Positions 37,201-46,082 of a stretch of DNA of 64,000 nucleotides are shown here, piece after piece. The notes below the pieces were generated by a model. It did not search any database, was not told where the DNA came from, and saw nothing but the letters and a program-made list of their open reading frames with translations. Location of the stretch: NCBI RefSeq assembly GCF_015390235.1, contig NZ_VUOH01000002.1:558001-622000 (forward strand). Reading direction: 5' to 3'. A program made the position numbers and the translations under genes. The stretch is from Quadrisphaera sp. INWT6. GTDB lineage: Bacteria; Actinomycetota; Actinomycetes; Actinomycetales; Quadrisphaeraceae. Numbering within the stretch: the first letter of the stretch is position 1; every line of letters starts with the position of its first letter.

Positions 37201-37316
37201 TCGCGCAGGGTCACCTCCGGCACGCTCGTCGGCACGGCGCGCCGCTCGGCGGGCGCATCGGCCGAGTCGTCCAGGGGCAGCACGTGGGGCGGGTTCGCCG
37301 GGGCCTCGCGGGTCAC
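34299..37316 (-). CDS. fusion of a uridine-kinase-like P-loop domain to a GH13 trehalose-synthase-like enzyme
   Basis: 1,005 aa. Residues 70-240 form a nucleoside-kinase-type domain: P-loop GRGGSGKS at 77-84, [20 protein letters not shown], and [18 protein letters not shown]. After a basic linker, residues from about 320 form a GH13 barrel: nucleophile Asp in ALRLDANGF (about 595), acid/base Glu in FTFQELNLG (about 642), and NHDEL (about 704), then a C-terminal beta domain. This resembles trehalose synthases (maltose to trehalose), though the segment [21 protein letters not shown] differs from classical TreS. The joint is continuous with no stop or start signal in between. TAGGGT 7 nt before GTG 37316 fixes a leaderless start. 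Confidence 0.8.
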   Translation of the reverse strand: MTREAPANPPHVLPLDDSADAPAERRAVPTSVPEVTLREGEPLAGPWRQVPLSGLVALLEHSAEVPAGRPRVVAVDGRGGSGKSALADRLLAAVEGGVLVRTDDVAWNHAFFDWTDLLVDGVLRPAREGQAVSFRPPAWEEHGREGALEVPEGTQWLFLEGVGAGRRELADQVDVAVWVQSDPEVAERLGIDRDVEQGVNGDREQATRFWHEWQAEEVPFVAEQRPWERARIVVAGAGLAGVLNEEVVVAPTPAVVAGATGDDGGEPVERTYDEQRFAARPRRLRPSAQLEVRRGRATHRRTADGTNPAYVAWLVQQSMLADAEGLSRQLSGTPAMWRNPYARPDARRAVSTASVWFTAYPISLITEEGQSFLASVADARLWSAFQQIGIDGIHTGPVKKAGGITGWEETPSVDGHFDRISTQIDPLFGTEDEFRTVCEVADAHGGSVIDDIVPGHTGKGADFRLAEMGHGDYPGVYHMVEIPREDWHLLPDVPPGRDAVNLDAVTEARLADAGYIIGALQRVIFYAPGVKETNWSATSEVTGVDGQVRRWVYLHYFKQGQPSINWLDPTFAGMRLVIGDALHSLAELGTSALRLDANGFLGVERSDSGAPAWSEGHPLSEAANHVIASTVRKVGGFTFQELNLGIEDIRDTGRVGADLSYDFVNRPAYQHALITGDTEFLRLTLRTSLEVGVDPASLVHGMQNHDELTYELVHWSTVHATDTYAFRGREVTGAELGEAVRQDMVTGITGEAADYNHVFTTNGIACTTASVIAASRGHRTLDSIGDGDVEMIRRAHLLLAMFNAWQPGVFALSGWDLVGALPVPAEQVASLVDTGDTRWVERGAHDLMDVAPDATTSASGMPRAQVLYGALPQQLADERSFASRLKGLLALRAAHGIATATQLDVPAVAHPGMLVLVHRLDGGDPTRAAGLQVTVLNFTGETIEGTVRSEHFTPRTAVLDARDDGEIGWVDDLNSFSVWLSPYSGLFLLLREPASPEDDLRRSGR

Positions 37317-37342
37317 GATCACAACCCTAGGGCGAGGCCCCC

Positions 37343-38866
37343 CTAGCGGCCCTCCGACGCGTGCCGGGGTCCTGGCGGAGGCGGCGACGGGTGGCGGCGC
37401 CGGAGCCCCCCGGCCCGCGCGGCGAGGGTGCGGCCGAGGGTCGCGCCGGCGGCCAGGCCCACCCCGACCACCGCGGCCTCCATGAGCCTGCCGCCGCTCT
37501 CGGCGCCGGTGACCAGGTCGAGCATGCCCCCGTAGATCGCCAGGCCCGGGAGCAGCGGCACGATGCCGCAGCTGGTCATGACCGTGACGGGCACGCCGCT
37601 GAGCCGCCGGGTGCGCTCCGCGGCGGCGCCCACCAGCAGCGCGGCGACGGCGCCCGCCGCCGCCGTCGGCAGCCCGGCACCGGTGAGCGCGGCGTGCACG
37701 AGCCAGGCCCCGCCCCCGGCGGCGGCCGCGAGCGCGGCCGTGCGGGGACCGGCGAAGCAGCTGCAGGCCCAGGCCGCCGAGGCGACCGCGGCGCCGAGCA
37801 CCTGCACCGGCAGCGGCCAGGCGGCGGCGCCCGCGTCGAAGAGGTCGAGCTGGGCGCCGGCGCGGCGGGCGAGGTCGAGCACGCCGCCGATGCCCACCAC
37901 GAGGCCGAGGGTCAGCAGCAGCACCTCCAGCAGCCGGCCGCTCGCGGTGACGGGGTAGCCGTTGATCGCGTCGTCGGCGGCCCCGACCATGGACATCCCG
38001 GCGAGCAGGACCACGATCCCCGAGGCCACCACCAGCGACGGCGGCAGCGCGGTCAGCTCCACGGGCAGGCCGGGCACCACCGCCAGCAGCAGGACGGCGA
38101 CGGTGGTCGCCACCGCCGCCCCGGCCACCTGGAGGAAGAACGCCGGCAGGCCCCAGCGGCCCAGCCAGCGCAGCGCGGCGTCGATGGCCCCGGTCGTCGC
38201 CGCGGCCACCACCACCACGAGCGGCCCTCCGCCCAGCAGCAGCGCGACCCCGGCCGCCATCGCGGCGAGGCTGGCGGTGACCAGGGCGGGGCGGTAGCGC
38301 TGGGGCTCGCTGAGCACCGCGTCGAGGCGGGAGTGGGCGGCCTCGAGCTCCTCCAGGAGCCGCTCGTGGGCGCCCTGGTCGGTGCGGTCGGACCCGGCGT
38401 CGGCCGGCCGCCGGGCGGCGACGTCCTCGACGACGGCGCTCACGCGGGCGAGCCGGTCGTAGTCGGAGGCCCGGACCTGCACCACGCGCAGGGCGCTGAC
38501 GCCGGGGGCGTCGTCGTCGCCGTCGGCGGCGACGAGGATCGCGGTGAAGGTGACGTCGACCTGCACCTCCACGCCCCAGGCGCCGCAGGTGAGGCGGATG
38601 GCCTCGACGACGTCGGCGGCCGCGGCGCCCAGGGAGAGCATCGCCTCGCCGCAGCGCACGGCCAGCTCCAGCACCTCCCGGACGGTCCGGTCGCTGGCGG
38701 AGGGCCGGCGCGCCCGGCGCCCGGCCGTGGTGACCGGGACGCCCCCGGCCAGCCGGCGCGCGACGGCGGCGGAGACCCTGCCGCCCACCCTCGAGCCCGT
38801 CCGGGCCCCGGGGAGGGGACCGGGCCAGCCCGTCCGCGACGAGGTGCCCGTCCGGGAGTGCGCCAC
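37343..38866 (-). CDS. ThrE-family threonine/serine exporter
   Basis: 507 aa. The cytosolic ThrE domain starts near residue 60 ([26 protein letters not shown]) and runs to about 200; about ten membrane helices follow, ending with the ThrE_2-like unit [21 protein letters not shown]. Corynebacterium glutamicum ThrE, of similar length (489 aa), exports threonine and serine. TAGGGT 6 nt before GTG 38866 implies a leaderless message. The stop lies 26 bp before the promoter-proximal end of the kinase-GH13 gene, so read-through into it is possible. Confidence 0.9.
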   Translation of the reverse strand: MAHSRTGTSSRTGWPGPLPGARTGSRVGGRVSAAVARRLAGGVPVTTAGRRARRPSASDRTVREVLELAVRCGEAMLSLGAAAADVVEAIRLTCGAWGVEVQVDVTFTAILVAADGDDDAPGVSALRVVQVRASDYDRLARVSAVVEDVAARRPADAGSDRTDQGAHERLLEELEAAHSRLDAVLSEPQRYRPALVTASLAAMAAGVALLLGGGPLVVVVAAATTGAIDAALRWLGRWGLPAFFLQVAGAAVATTVAVLLLAVVPGLPVELTALPPSLVVASGIVVLLAGMSMVGAADDAINGYPVTASGRLLEVLLLTLGLVVGIGGVLDLARRAGAQLDLFDAGAAAWPLPVQVLGAAVASAAWACSCFAGPRTAALAAAAGGGAWLVHAALTGAGLPTAAAGAVAALLVGAAAERTRRLSGVPVTVMTSCGIVPLLPGLAIYGGMLDLVTGAESGGRLMEAAVVGVGLAAGATLGRTLAARAGGLRRRHPSPPPPGPRHASEGR

Positions 38867-38944
38867 GCGCCGACCCTAGGCCGGACGCACCAGGACTGGC
38901 CCCGGGGCGCACCGGCGTGGCAGCATCGCCCGCTGAACGACGCG

Positions 38945-39064
38945 CGCTCCGGGGTCGGTGCAATTCCGAACCGGCGGTGACAGTCCGCGACCCGACCGCA
39001 GCCAGCGGCCGGTGGACCCGGTGGGACTCCGGGACCGACGGTGAGAGTCCGGAGGGGAGGAGCA
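38945..39064 (+). ncRNA. FMN riboswitch (RFN element) upstream of ribD
   Basis: The conserved blocks are in order: GGGGTCGGTGCAATTCCGAA, CCGGCGGTGACAGTCCGCGA, a variable arm, GGACCCGGTGGGACTCCGGG and CGACGGTGAGAGTCCGGA, closing with GGGGAGGAG. This is a complete RFN aptamer that binds FMN and lowers expression of riboflavin genes. Confidence 0.95.
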
Positions 39065-39066
39065 CG

Positions 39067-39092
39067 CGGCGGCCCCCGCGAGGGGTCCGCCG
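39067..39092 (+). terminator. GNRA-capped hairpin after the FMN aptamer
   Basis: CGGCGG..CCGCCG and CCCC..GGGG stack with one C-T mismatch around a GCGA tetraloop, 2 nt after the aptamer and 118 bp before the ribD start. It is a candidate expression platform (terminator). Confidence 0.5.
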
Positions 39093-39210
39093 AAGCGCCG
39101 TCGGCTCAGCGGAGCCCCGCCCCCTGTGGGACGGGCCGCCCGCCACCGCCGCCGTCGCCCTCCCCCAGCGCCCCCGGAGCCGCACCCGGTGCGAGCGAGC
39201 AGGGAGCGCG

Positions 39211-40353
39211 GTGGACCACGAGCAGACCCGTACGCCTGTCCACACCCCTGTGGACAGACCTGTGGACAGCCCCTCCGGCGGCCCCTCGGCCGGCGCCGGC
39301 GCACGGGCCCTGGCCCGGGCCCTCGACCTCGCCCGCCGCGGGCCGCAGACGGAGAACCCGCAGGTCGGGTGCGTCCTCCTCGATGACGGCGGCGAGGTCC
39401 TCGGGGAGGGCTGGCACGCCGGCGCGGGCACGCCCCACGCCGAGGTCGCGGCCCTCGCCGACGCCGCCGCCCGCGGCCGCGGCACCACCGGCTGCACTGC
39501 TGTCGTGACGCTCGAGCCGTGCCGGCACACCGGTCGCACCGGCCCGTGCACCCGCGCACTGCTGGCCGCGGGGGTCGCCCGCGTCGTCGTCGGCGCCCCG
39601 GACCCCACGCCGGTGGCCGGCGGCGGCGCCGCGGAGCTCACCGCCGCGGGCGTGCCCGCCCGGCTCGCCGACGACCCGGCGCTGCGCGCGGAGGCCGCCG
39701 AGCTGCTGCGGCCGTGGGCCCGCGCCCACCGCCACCGCCGCCCGCTGGTCACGTGGAAGTATGCCGCCACCCTCGACGGCTTCAGCGCCGCCCCCGACGG
39801 CTCCAGCCGCTGGGTCACCGGGCCGGTGGCCCGCGCGGACGTGCACGCCCGCCGCGCCCGGCACGACGCCGTGCTCGTCGGCACCGGGACCGCCCTGGCC
39901 GACGACCCCGCCCTGACCGTCCGCGACGCCGACGGCGCCCCGCTCCCCCACCAGCCGCTGCGCGTCGTGGTGGGCCTGCGCGACCTGCCCGCCGGCGCCC
40001 AGCTCCTCGACGGCTCCGCCGAGACCGTCCACCTGCGCACCCGCGACCCCCGCGAGGCGCTCGGCGCGCTGTGGGACCGCGGCGTCCGCTCCGTGTGGCT
40101 CGAGGGCGGCCCGCAGCTCGCCGCCGCGTTCTGGCGGGCCGGCCTCGTCGACGACGTCGTCGCGCACCTGGCGCCCGCGCTGCTCGGCGGCGGGCGCAGC
40201 GCCCTGGGAGACCTCGGCGCCACCTCGATCGGCGACGCGCTCCGCCTGGAGCTCGTCGACGCCTGCGCGCTCGGGGGCGACGTCGTCGTCCTCGCCCGCC
40301 CCACCGACCAGACCCAGACCCAGACCCAGACCCAGACCCAGCAGGAGGCCTGA
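39211..40353 (+). CDS. ribD: bifunctional pyrimidine deaminase/reductase RibD
   Basis: 380 aa. N-terminal deaminase domain with the zinc ligands HAE (in [10 protein letters not shown]) and [12 protein letters not shown]-terminal reductase domain with [11 protein letters not shown] and [13 protein letters not shown]. It carries out steps two and three of riboflavin synthesis. GTG 39211 has GGGAG 5 nt upstream; the ORF is open further but would run into the riboswitch. The C-terminus ends in a QTQTQTQTQ run from a CAGACC hexanucleotide repeat (about 40311-40342), in frame and so length-variable without frameshift. Confidence 0.95.
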   Translation: MDHEQTRTPVHTPVDRPVDSPSGGPSAGAGARALARALDLARRGPQTENPQVGCVLLDDGGEVLGEGWHAGAGTPHAEVAALADAAARGRGTTGCTAVVTLEPCRHTGRTGPCTRALLAAGVARVVVGAPDPTPVAGGGAAELTAAGVPARLADDPALRAEAAELLRPWARAHRHRRPLVTWKYAATLDGFSAAPDGSSRWVTGPVARADVHARRARHDAVLVGTGTALADDPALTVRDADGAPLPHQPLRVVVGLRDLPAGAQLLDGSAETVHLRTRDPREALGALWDRGVRSVWLEGGPQLAAAFWRAGLVDDVVAHLAPALLGGGRSALGDLGATSIGDALRLELVDACALGGDVVVLARPTDQTQTQTQTQTQQEA

Positions 40354-40994
40354 TGTTCACCGGCATCGTCGAGGAGCTGGGCGAGGTGGTCGCGCTGGAG
40401 CGCGGCACCACCTCGGCCCGCATCACCGTCCGCGGCCCGCTCGTCACGTCCGACGCCTCCCACGGCTCCTCCATCGCCGTCGACGGCTGCTGCCTGACCG
40501 TCGTCGACCTCGACGGCGCGGCCGGGGAGTTCACCGCCGACGCGATGCTCGAGACCCTGGAGCGCACCACGCTCGGCGGGCTGGCCCCCGGCAGCCGCGT
40601 CGACCTGGAGCGGCCCGTGCCCGCGGGCGGCCGGCTCGGAGGGCACGTCGTGCAGGGCCACGTCGACGGCGTCGGCACCGTGGTGCGCCGCGAGCCGGGC
40701 GAGCGCTGGGAGGTGGTCACCGTGGAGCTCCCCGCCGAGCTCGCGCGCTACGTGGTGGAGAAGGGGTCGGTCGCCGTCGACGGCGTCTCGCTGACGGTCA
40801 CCGCCGTGACCGGCACCGGCGGAGACGACGAGGGGCGGCACACCTTCTCGGTGTCGCTCATCCCCGAGACGCTGCGCGCGACCACCCTGGGCCACCGCGC
40901 CGTCGGGGAGCGCGTCAACCTCGAGGTCGACGTCCTGGCCAAGCACGTCGAGCGCCTGCTCGCCGCGGGCGCCGTCGCCGGGACCCCCCGGTGA
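40353..40994 (+). CDS. ribE: riboflavin synthase alpha subunit
   Basis: 213 aa. Dismutates two 6,7-dimethyl-8-ribityllumazines to riboflavin. Two tandem lumazine-binding repeats: [15 protein letters not shown] with [14 protein letters not shown], and [16 protein letters not shown] with [15 protein letters not shown]. The ATG overlaps the ribD stop by one base (TGATG). C-terminal KHVERLL is typical. Confidence 0.96.
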   Translation: MFTGIVEELGEVVALERGTTSARITVRGPLVTSDASHGSSIAVDGCCLTVVDLDGAAGEFTADAMLETLERTTLGGLAPGSRVDLERPVPAGGRLGGHVVQGHVDGVGTVVRREPGERWEVVTVELPAELARYVVEKGSVAVDGVSLTVTAVTGTGGDDEGRHTFSVSLIPETLRATTLGHRAVGERVNLEVDVLAKHVERLLAAGAVAGTPR

Positions 40995-42379
40995 GCGCGT
41001 CCGCCGACCTGCAGCTCGACCTCGCCTCCGTCGAGGAGGCGCTCGCCGCGCTGCGCTCCGGGCGCCCGGTCCTCGTGCTCGACGACGCCGACCGCGAGGA
41101 CGAGGGCGACGTCGTCCTCGCGGCCTCGCTGGCCACGCCCGAGTGGGTGGCGTGGACGGTGAGGCACACCTCCGGGCTGCTGTGCGCGCCGCTGCCCGCG
41201 GGCCTGGCCGACTCCCTCGGCCTGCCCGACATGGTCGAGCGCAACCAGGACTCCCTGCGCACCGCGTACACCGTGACGGTCGACGCGGCCTCCGGGGTCA
41301 CCACCGGCATCAGCGCCGCCGACCGCGCCCGCACGCTGCGGGTCCTGGCCGACCCTGCCGCCGGCCCCACCGACCTGGTGCGCCCCGGCCACGTGCTGCC
41401 GCTGCGCGCCAGGCCCGGCGGGGTGCTGGAGCGCCGCGGGCACACCGAGGCCGCCGTCGACCTGTGCCGCCTGGCGGGGCTCCCGCCGGTCGCGGTCATC
41501 GCCGAGCTGGTCGACCTCGACGACCCCGCCGGCGACATGCTCCGCGGCGCGGCCGTCGTGGCCCTCGGCGCGGAGCACGGGCTGCCGGTGCTGACCATCG
41601 ACCAGCTGGCCGCCCACCTGCGCGCCGCCGGTGCCGCGGCCGGGCTCCCCGGCACCGGCGCCGTGGCCTCGCCGCCCGCCGACGACCGCGCCCGCGTGGT
41701 CGAGGTCGCCCGCGCCGCCCTGCCCACCGAGCACGGCGACTTCACCGCGGTGGCGTTCCGCGACCTGGCCACCGGCGCCGAGCACCTCGCCGTCGTCGCC
41801 GAGGGCACCGGCGAGGGGGCTCCCCCGCTGGTCAGGGTCCACTCCGAGTGCCTCACGGGTGACGCGTTCGGCTCGCTGCGCTGCGACTGCGGCCCCCAGC
41901 TGCACGGGGCGCTCGACAGGATCGCCGCCGAGGGCGGCGTGCTCGTGCACGTGGGCGGGCACGAGGGCCGCGGCATCGGCCTGGTCCGCAAGGTCGCGGC
42001 GTACGCGCTGCAGGACGCCGGCGCCGACACCGTCGACGCGAACACCCGCCTCGGCGTGCCCGTCGACGCCCGCGAGTACGGCGGGGCCGCCGCGGTCCTG
42101 CGCGCCCTGGGGCACGAGCGGGTGCGCCTGCTCAGCAACAACCCGGCCAAGACCGACGGCCTGGCGGCCCACGGGGTGGTCGTCACCGAGCAGGTGCCCC
42201 TGCACGTCGGCGGCGCTGGTGGGAGCGACGACGACGGCGGGGCCCGCGCCAGCAGGCCGGCGCCGCTGCGCGAGGCCTACCTCGCCACCAAGCGGGCCCG
42301 CCTGGGCCACACACCCCCTTCCGCACCCTCCGCGGAGGGTGCGGAGAAGACGACGTCATCGCAGGAGGAGCAGGCATGA
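40991..42379 (+). CDS. ribBA: bifunctional DHBP synthase / GTP cyclohydrolase II
   Basis: 462 aa. N-terminal RibB domain (to about 205) with [15 protein letters not shown] and [11 protein letters not shown] makes dihydroxybutanone phosphate; C-terminal RibA domain opens GTP, with zinc cysteines in [24 protein letters not shown] as in other actinobacteria, and the catalytic Asp/Arg of PVDAREYGG. The GTG shares GTGA with ribE. The last 25 residues ([18 protein letters not shown]) are an unconserved tail encoding a 24-bp perfect palindrome. Confidence 0.96.
   Translation: MSASADLQLDLASVEEALAALRSGRPVLVLDDADREDEGDVVLAASLATPEWVAWTVRHTSGLLCAPLPAGLADSLGLPDMVERNQDSLRTAYTVTVDAASGVTTGISAADRARTLRVLADPAAGPTDLVRPGHVLPLRARPGGVLERRGHTEAAVDLCRLAGLPPVAVIAELVDLDDPAGDMLRGAAVVALGAEHGLPVLTIDQLAAHLRAAGAAAGLPGTGAVASPPADDRARVVEVARAALPTEHGDFTAVAFRDLATGAEHLAVVAEGTGEGAPPLVRVHSECLTGDAFGSLRCDCGPQLHGALDRIAAEGGVLVHVGGHEGRGIGLVRKVAAYALQDAGADTVDANTRLGVPVDAREYGGAAAVLRALGHERVRLLSNNPAKTDGLAAHGVVVTEQVPLHVGGAGGSDDDGGARASRPAPLREAYLATKRARLGHTPPSAPSAEGAEKTTSSQEEQA
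42321..42344. repeat. 24-bp perfect palindrome inside the 3' end of ribBA
   Basis: CCGCACCCTCCG followed directly by its reverse complement. A near copy (3 differences) forms the tip of the zwf terminator at 27041-27064. Confidence 0.6.
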
Positions 42380-42873
42380 GCGGACACGGAGCCCCGTCGC
42401 TGCAGGGCGAGCTCGACGGGAGCGGCGTGCGCGTCGCCGTCGTCGCGGCGCTGTGGCACACCGAGGTGGTGGAGGGCCTGCTCGCCGGGTCGCTGCGCGC
42501 GCTCGAGGCCGCGGGCGCCCCCGCCCCGACCGTGGTGCGCGTGCCCGGCACCTTCGAGCTGCCCGTGGCGGCGGCGCGCCTGGCGGCGGCCGGGTACGAC
42601 GCGGTCGTGGCGCTCGGCGTCGTCGTCCGCGGCGGCACGCCGCACTTCGAGTACGTCTGCTCCGCGGCCACCAGCGGGCTCACCGACGTGTCGGTGCGCA
42701 CCGGCGTCCCGGTCGGCTTCGGGGTGCTGACCTGCGACACCGACGCGCAGGCGCTGGACCGCGCCGGCCTGCCCGGCAGCCGCGAGGACAAGGGCGCCGA
42801 GGCCGCCGAGGCCGTGCTCGGCGTCGTCGCGGCCCTGCGCGCCGCCGGCGCCCCTCCCCTGCCCCGACCGTGA
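42376..42873 (+). CDS. ribH: 6,7-dimethyl-8-ribityllumazine synthase
   Basis: 165 aa. Condenses the RibD product with dihydroxybutanone phosphate. Motifs [40 protein letters not shown] (catalytic His) and [11 protein letters not shown] are typical. The ATG overlaps the ribBA stop (ATGA), so all four rib genes are chained by overlaps. The TGA stop lies within the downstream repeat hairpin. Confidence 0.96.
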   Translation: MSGHGAPSLQGELDGSGVRVAVVAALWHTEVVEGLLAGSLRALEAAGAPAPTVVRVPGTFELPVAAARLAAAGYDAVVALGVVVRGGTPHFEYVCSAATSGLTDVSVRTGVPVGFGVLTCDTDAQALDRAGLPGSREDKGAEAAEAVLGVVAALRAAGAPPLPRP

Positions 42874-42919
42874 TCATGGGCGTCCGCCACCTCCGGGGTG
42901 GCGGACGCCCATGATCACG
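42869..42919. terminator. TGATCATGG-family hairpin shared by ribH and the phosphoesterase gene
   Basis: CGTGATCATGGGCGTCCGCC and three more bases (42869-42891) pair perfectly with 42897-42919: a 23-bp stem with a 5-nt loop. The ribH TGA (42871-42873) and the convergent gene's TGA (42917-42915) are the two symmetric ends of the stem. Confidence 0.8.
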
Positions 42920-44528
42920 AGGGGGTGGGCGGTGCGGTGCCCGTCGTGGGGAGCAGCAGGGGCGGCTCGGTCGGCTCGGGCGACGGCTGGTCCGACGGCT
43001 CCTCCAGGGCCGGCGCGTCGTCGGGGGCCGAGGAGTCCTCGCGGTAGGAGGCCGCCGTGCGCCGCTCCACCGTCGCGCTGTCCTGGCCGACGCCGCCGAC
43101 CGTGACGTCGTCCACGGCGAGCAGGGAGCCGTCGTCGGGGTCGAGGTGCAGCACCGACATCTGCAGCGGCAGGGGCTCGTCGCCCACCAGCGTGCGCAGG
43201 CCGGCGCCGCCGGAGGAGCCCTGCGTCAGCAGCAGCGTGTCACCGTCGGCAGCGGAGGCGCGCCGGTGGGTGTGCCCGTCGAGCACGAGCGGCACCTTCC
43301 CGACCAGCGGCAGCGCCATCGCCGGCTCGTGCACGAGCGCCACGTCGACGGGCTCGCCGGCGGCGGCCGAGGCGTCGAGGGCGCTGGCCAGCCGCTCCCC
43401 CGCCGCCGTGAGCTGCTCGCGCGCCGAGTCGTTGACCACGAAGCTGCTCGGGTTGAAGCGGGGGTCCCCGGTGCCGGCGAACCGGATGCCGGCCACCTCG
43501 TAGGTGTCACCGCCGTCGAGGACGACGACGTCACCCCCCAGGTTCCCGACCGCCGTCTGCACGACGGTGGAGTCGTGGTTGCCCCGGACCCACAGGTACG
43601 GCACGCCGAACCCCGCCATCGGCGTGAGCAGGCGCGCCTCGGCGTCGCTGCCGAAGTCCGTGGAGTCACCGGTGTCGACCACCGCGGACACCCCGAACTC
43701 GCTGGCCAGCGTGCTCATCAGCCGGTACGCCTCGGGGTTGTTGTGCACGTCGGAGACCCAGAGCACGCGCACGTCGTCGTCGCCGGTGGTGGCGGTGTCG
43801 GGCAGGCCCGACAGCGCCGAGTACAGCCGGGACACGCTGCCGGTGAGCGCGGCCACGCGGGTCTGGTAGACGTCGAACCGGCTGCCCACGCTGGCGAGGT
43901 CGCCCACGAGCGCGGGCGCGCGGCTCAGCAGGCCGGTGTAGCGCGGCTCGGCCAGGGCGCGGCTGTCGGCCGTCGCTGCGGCGAGGCCGCCCGTGGCCAG
44001 CAGCGCGACGGCGACGCCCGCCGTCCCGGTGACCACGGCCCGGCGGCGGCGGAAGACCACCAGGCAGGCCAGCGCCCCCGCCGCCAGGGCGACCAGCGCC
44101 GACCTCACCACGAGGCGGACGACGGCGGAGCGGACGTCGGCGGTGAGCTCCTCGCCCACGGAGGCCGCGGTGGTGCCGCGGGCGACGAGGGTGCGCGCGT
44201 CGTCGAGGCGCAGCCCGTCGACCTCGGCCCGCAGCCGCAGGGGCCCGCGGTGGGTGTCGAGCTCCAGCTCGCCCAGGGGCGGGACCTGCACCTGGGTGCC
44301 GCCGGTGAGCGAGGGCACCAGGACCAGCCGCGCGTCGACGGGGCCGACGCTGGCGCTGACCCCGCCGACCGTGGCGGTGGCGGCGCCCGCCGCCACCAGG
44401 GCGACGACGACGGCGGTCGCCACCCGCAGCCAGGCCCAGCGGCGCCACGCGGAGGCGGCCCGCGCACGGGCGGAGGGCCAGTGGCCCCTGCGCCCCGGGC
44501 CTCGGACGGGGCCCCGGACAGCGATCAC
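42915..44528 (-). CDS. membrane-anchored metallophosphoesterase
   Basis: 537 aa. One N-terminal membrane helix (about 36-56), an extracytoplasmic region of about 85 residues, two further helices (about 140-185), then a calcineurin-like phosphoesterase domain with the full metal-ligand series: SDVHNN (about 258), DTGDSTDFG (about 283), GNHDS (about 318), HEPAM and DGHTHRR (about 418). The C-terminus is Pro/Glu-rich. Substrate unknown. GTG 44528 is chosen because TAGGGT lies 7 nt upstream; that box overlaps the earlier GTG at 44537. Confidence 0.85.
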   Translation of the reverse strand: MIAVRGPVRGPGRRGHWPSARARAASAWRRWAWLRVATAVVVALVAAGAATATVGGVSASVGPVDARLVLVPSLTGGTQVQVPPLGELELDTHRGPLRLRAEVDGLRLDDARTLVARGTTAASVGEELTADVRSAVVRLVVRSALVALAAGALACLVVFRRRRAVVTGTAGVAVALLATGGLAAATADSRALAEPRYTGLLSRAPALVGDLASVGSRFDVYQTRVAALTGSVSRLYSALSGLPDTATTGDDDVRVLWVSDVHNNPEAYRLMSTLASEFGVSAVVDTGDSTDFGSDAEARLLTPMAGFGVPYLWVRGNHDSTVVQTAVGNLGGDVVVLDGGDTYEVAGIRFAGTGDPRFNPSSFVVNDSAREQLTAAGERLASALDASAAAGEPVDVALVHEPAMALPLVGKVPLVLDGHTHRRASAADGDTLLLTQGSSGGAGLRTLVGDEPLPLQMSVLHLDPDDGSLLAVDDVTVGGVGQDSATVERRTAASYREDSSAPDDAPALEEPSDQPSPEPTEPPLLLPTTGTAPPTPS

Positions 44529-44557
44529 CGGCGGCACCCTACGGGGTGCCGCCGGTG
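44526..44557 (-). terminator. icd terminator hairpin carrying the next gene's promoter
   Basis: CACCGGCGGCACC (44526-44538) pairs perfectly with 44545-44557, 22 bp after the icd stop. The TAGGGT box of the phosphoesterase gene falls across the loop and one arm. Confidence 0.55.
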
Positions 44558-44578
44558 GTCACCGGTGTGCGGCCGAGG

Positions 44579-45793
44579 TCAGGCGAGCGCCTTCGCGAGG
44601 TTCTCGTCGAGCGTGGCCAGGAACTCCTCGGTGGTCTGGAACGGCTGCTCCGGACCCACCAGCAGCGCGAGGTCCTTCGTCATCTTGCCGCTCTCGACGG
44701 TGGAGATGACGACCTGCTCGAGCTTCTCGGCGAACTCGCGCACCGCGGGGGTGCCGTCGAGCTTGCCGCGGTGGTCCAGGCCGCGCGTCCACGCGTAGAT
44801 CGAGGCGATCGGGTTGGTGGACGTGGGCTTGCCCGCCTGGTGCTGGCGGTAGTGGCGCGTGACGGTGCCGTGCGCGGCCTCCGCCTCGACGGTGCGGCCG
44901 TCCGGCGTCGCCAGCACGGAGGTCATGAGGCCGAGCGAGCCGAAGCCCTGCGCGACGGTGTCGGACTGGACGTCGCCGTCGTAGTTCTTGGTGGCCCAGA
45001 CGTAGCCGCCCTCCCACTTCAGGGCAGAGGCGACCATGTCGTCGATGAGGCGGTGCTCGTAGGTCAGGCCCGCCGCGGCGAACTGGTCCTTGAACTCGGC
45101 CTCGTACACCTCCTCGAAGATGTCCTTGAAGCGGCCGTCGTAGGCCTTCAGGATCGTGTTCTTCGTGGAGAGGTACACCGGGTAGTTCCGCGTCAGCCCG
45201 TAGTTCAGGGAGGCGCGCGCGAAGTCGCGGATGGAGCTGTCGAGGTTGTACATCGACAGGCTCACGCCCGCGCCCGGGGCCTGGAAGACCTCGTGCTCGA
45301 TCGGCTGGGAGCCGTCCGAGGGCGTGAACGTCACCGTCAGCGTGCCCGCCGAGGGGAACGTGAAGTCGGTGGCGCGGTACTGGTCGCCGAAGGCGTGGCG
45401 GCCGACGATGATCGGCTTGGTCCAGCCCGGCACCAGGCGCGGGATGTTGCTGATGATGATCGGCTCGCGGAAGATCACGCCGCCGAGGATGTTGCGGATG
45501 GTCCCGTTCGGGGAGCGCCACATCTTCTTGAGGCCGAACTCCTCGACCCGCGCCTCGTCGGGCGTGATGGTGGCGCACTTCACGCCGACGCCGTGCTTCT
45601 TGATGGCGTTCGCGGAGTCGACCGTCACCTGGTCGTCGGTGGCGTCGCGGTGCTCGATGCCGAGGTCGTAGTACTCGAGGTCGACGTCGAGGTAGGGGTG
45701 GATCAGGCGGTCCTTGATGAACTGCCAGATGATCCGGGTCATCTCGTCGCCGTCGAGCTCGACGACCTTGCCCTCGACCTTGATCTTCGCCAT
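44579..45793 (-). CDS. icd: isocitrate dehydrogenase (NADP, dimeric type)
   Basis: 404 aa. Oxidises isocitrate to 2-oxoglutarate in the TCA cycle. The start [60 protein letters not shown] and [12 protein letters not shown] are those of the eukaryote-like homodimeric NADP-IDH, not the monomeric form many actinobacteria use. ATG 45793 has AGGGA 5 nt upstream. The ORF reads open through the upstream tandem repeats, which should be non-coding. Confidence 0.96.
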   Translation of the reverse strand: MAKIKVEGKVVELDGDEMTRIIWQFIKDRLIHPYLDVDLEYYDLGIEHRDATDDQVTVDSANAIKKHGVGVKCATITPDEARVEEFGLKKMWRSPNGTIRNILGGVIFREPIIISNIPRLVPGWTKPIIVGRHAFGDQYRATDFTFPSAGTLTVTFTPSDGSQPIEHEVFQAPGAGVSLSMYNLDSSIRDFARASLNYGLTRNYPVYLSTKNTILKAYDGRFKDIFEEVYEAEFKDQFAAAGLTYEHRLIDDMVASALKWEGGYVWATKNYDGDVQSDTVAQGFGSLGLMTSVLATPDGRTVEAEAAHGTVTRHYRQHQAGKPTSTNPIASIYAWTRGLDHRGKLDGTPAVREFAEKLEQVVISTVESGKMTKDLALLVGPEQPFQTTEEFLATLDENLAKALA

Positions 45794-45889
45794 GCGCGTC
45801 CCTGTCCTCCGTCGGAGCAGTAGGTGTCGTTCCGAACCTACCGAGGTCCCGGCGCGCTGCCGCGTCCAGGTGCGCCCGGACGGACCTCC

Positions 45890-46043
45890 GGACCGCAGCC
45901 AGGCGCCCGGCTGCGGTTCCCACCGGGTCACGAACCGCAACGAGGCGCCCGGCTGCGGTTCCCACCGGGTCACGAACCGCAACGAGGCGCCCGGCTGCGG
46001 TTCCCACCGGGTCACGAACCGCAACGAGGCGCCCGGCTGCGGT
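45890..46043 (+). repeat. 42-bp tandem repeat built from the REP-like palindrome, 3.7 copies
   Basis: Copies 45890-45931, 45932-45973, 45974-46015 and a partial 46016-46043. Copies 2-4 are identical over their shared length; copy 1 differs at a few bases. Each unit contains one palindrome (arms CCGCAGCC-like and GGCTGCGG) plus the spacer CCACCGGGTCAC. It lies in the divergent region between icd and trmL. Confidence 0.9.
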
Positions 46044-46082
46044 GGGGTGGGGAGCGACATCGGCGTGCGAGAGGGTGTGCCC

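Noticed and set aside
34299-40946. A 2,215-codon open frame on the minus strand running antisense through the rib operon
   Set aside because: Only the part below 37316 has protein-family homology; the rest is antisense to ThrE (same strand, other frame) and ribD-ribE, and open frames this long arise by chance at about 75% GC.
45890-46043. CRISPR array
   Set aside because: The 42-bp units are directly abutting with no unique spacers, and the unit is the dispersed palindrome; no cas genes are near.
45714-46082. Coding extension of trmL or icd through the 42-bp repeats
   Set aside because: Both strands stay open there, giving 14-residue repeats, only because 42 is a multiple of three; the same palindrome occurs in clearly intergenic sites.
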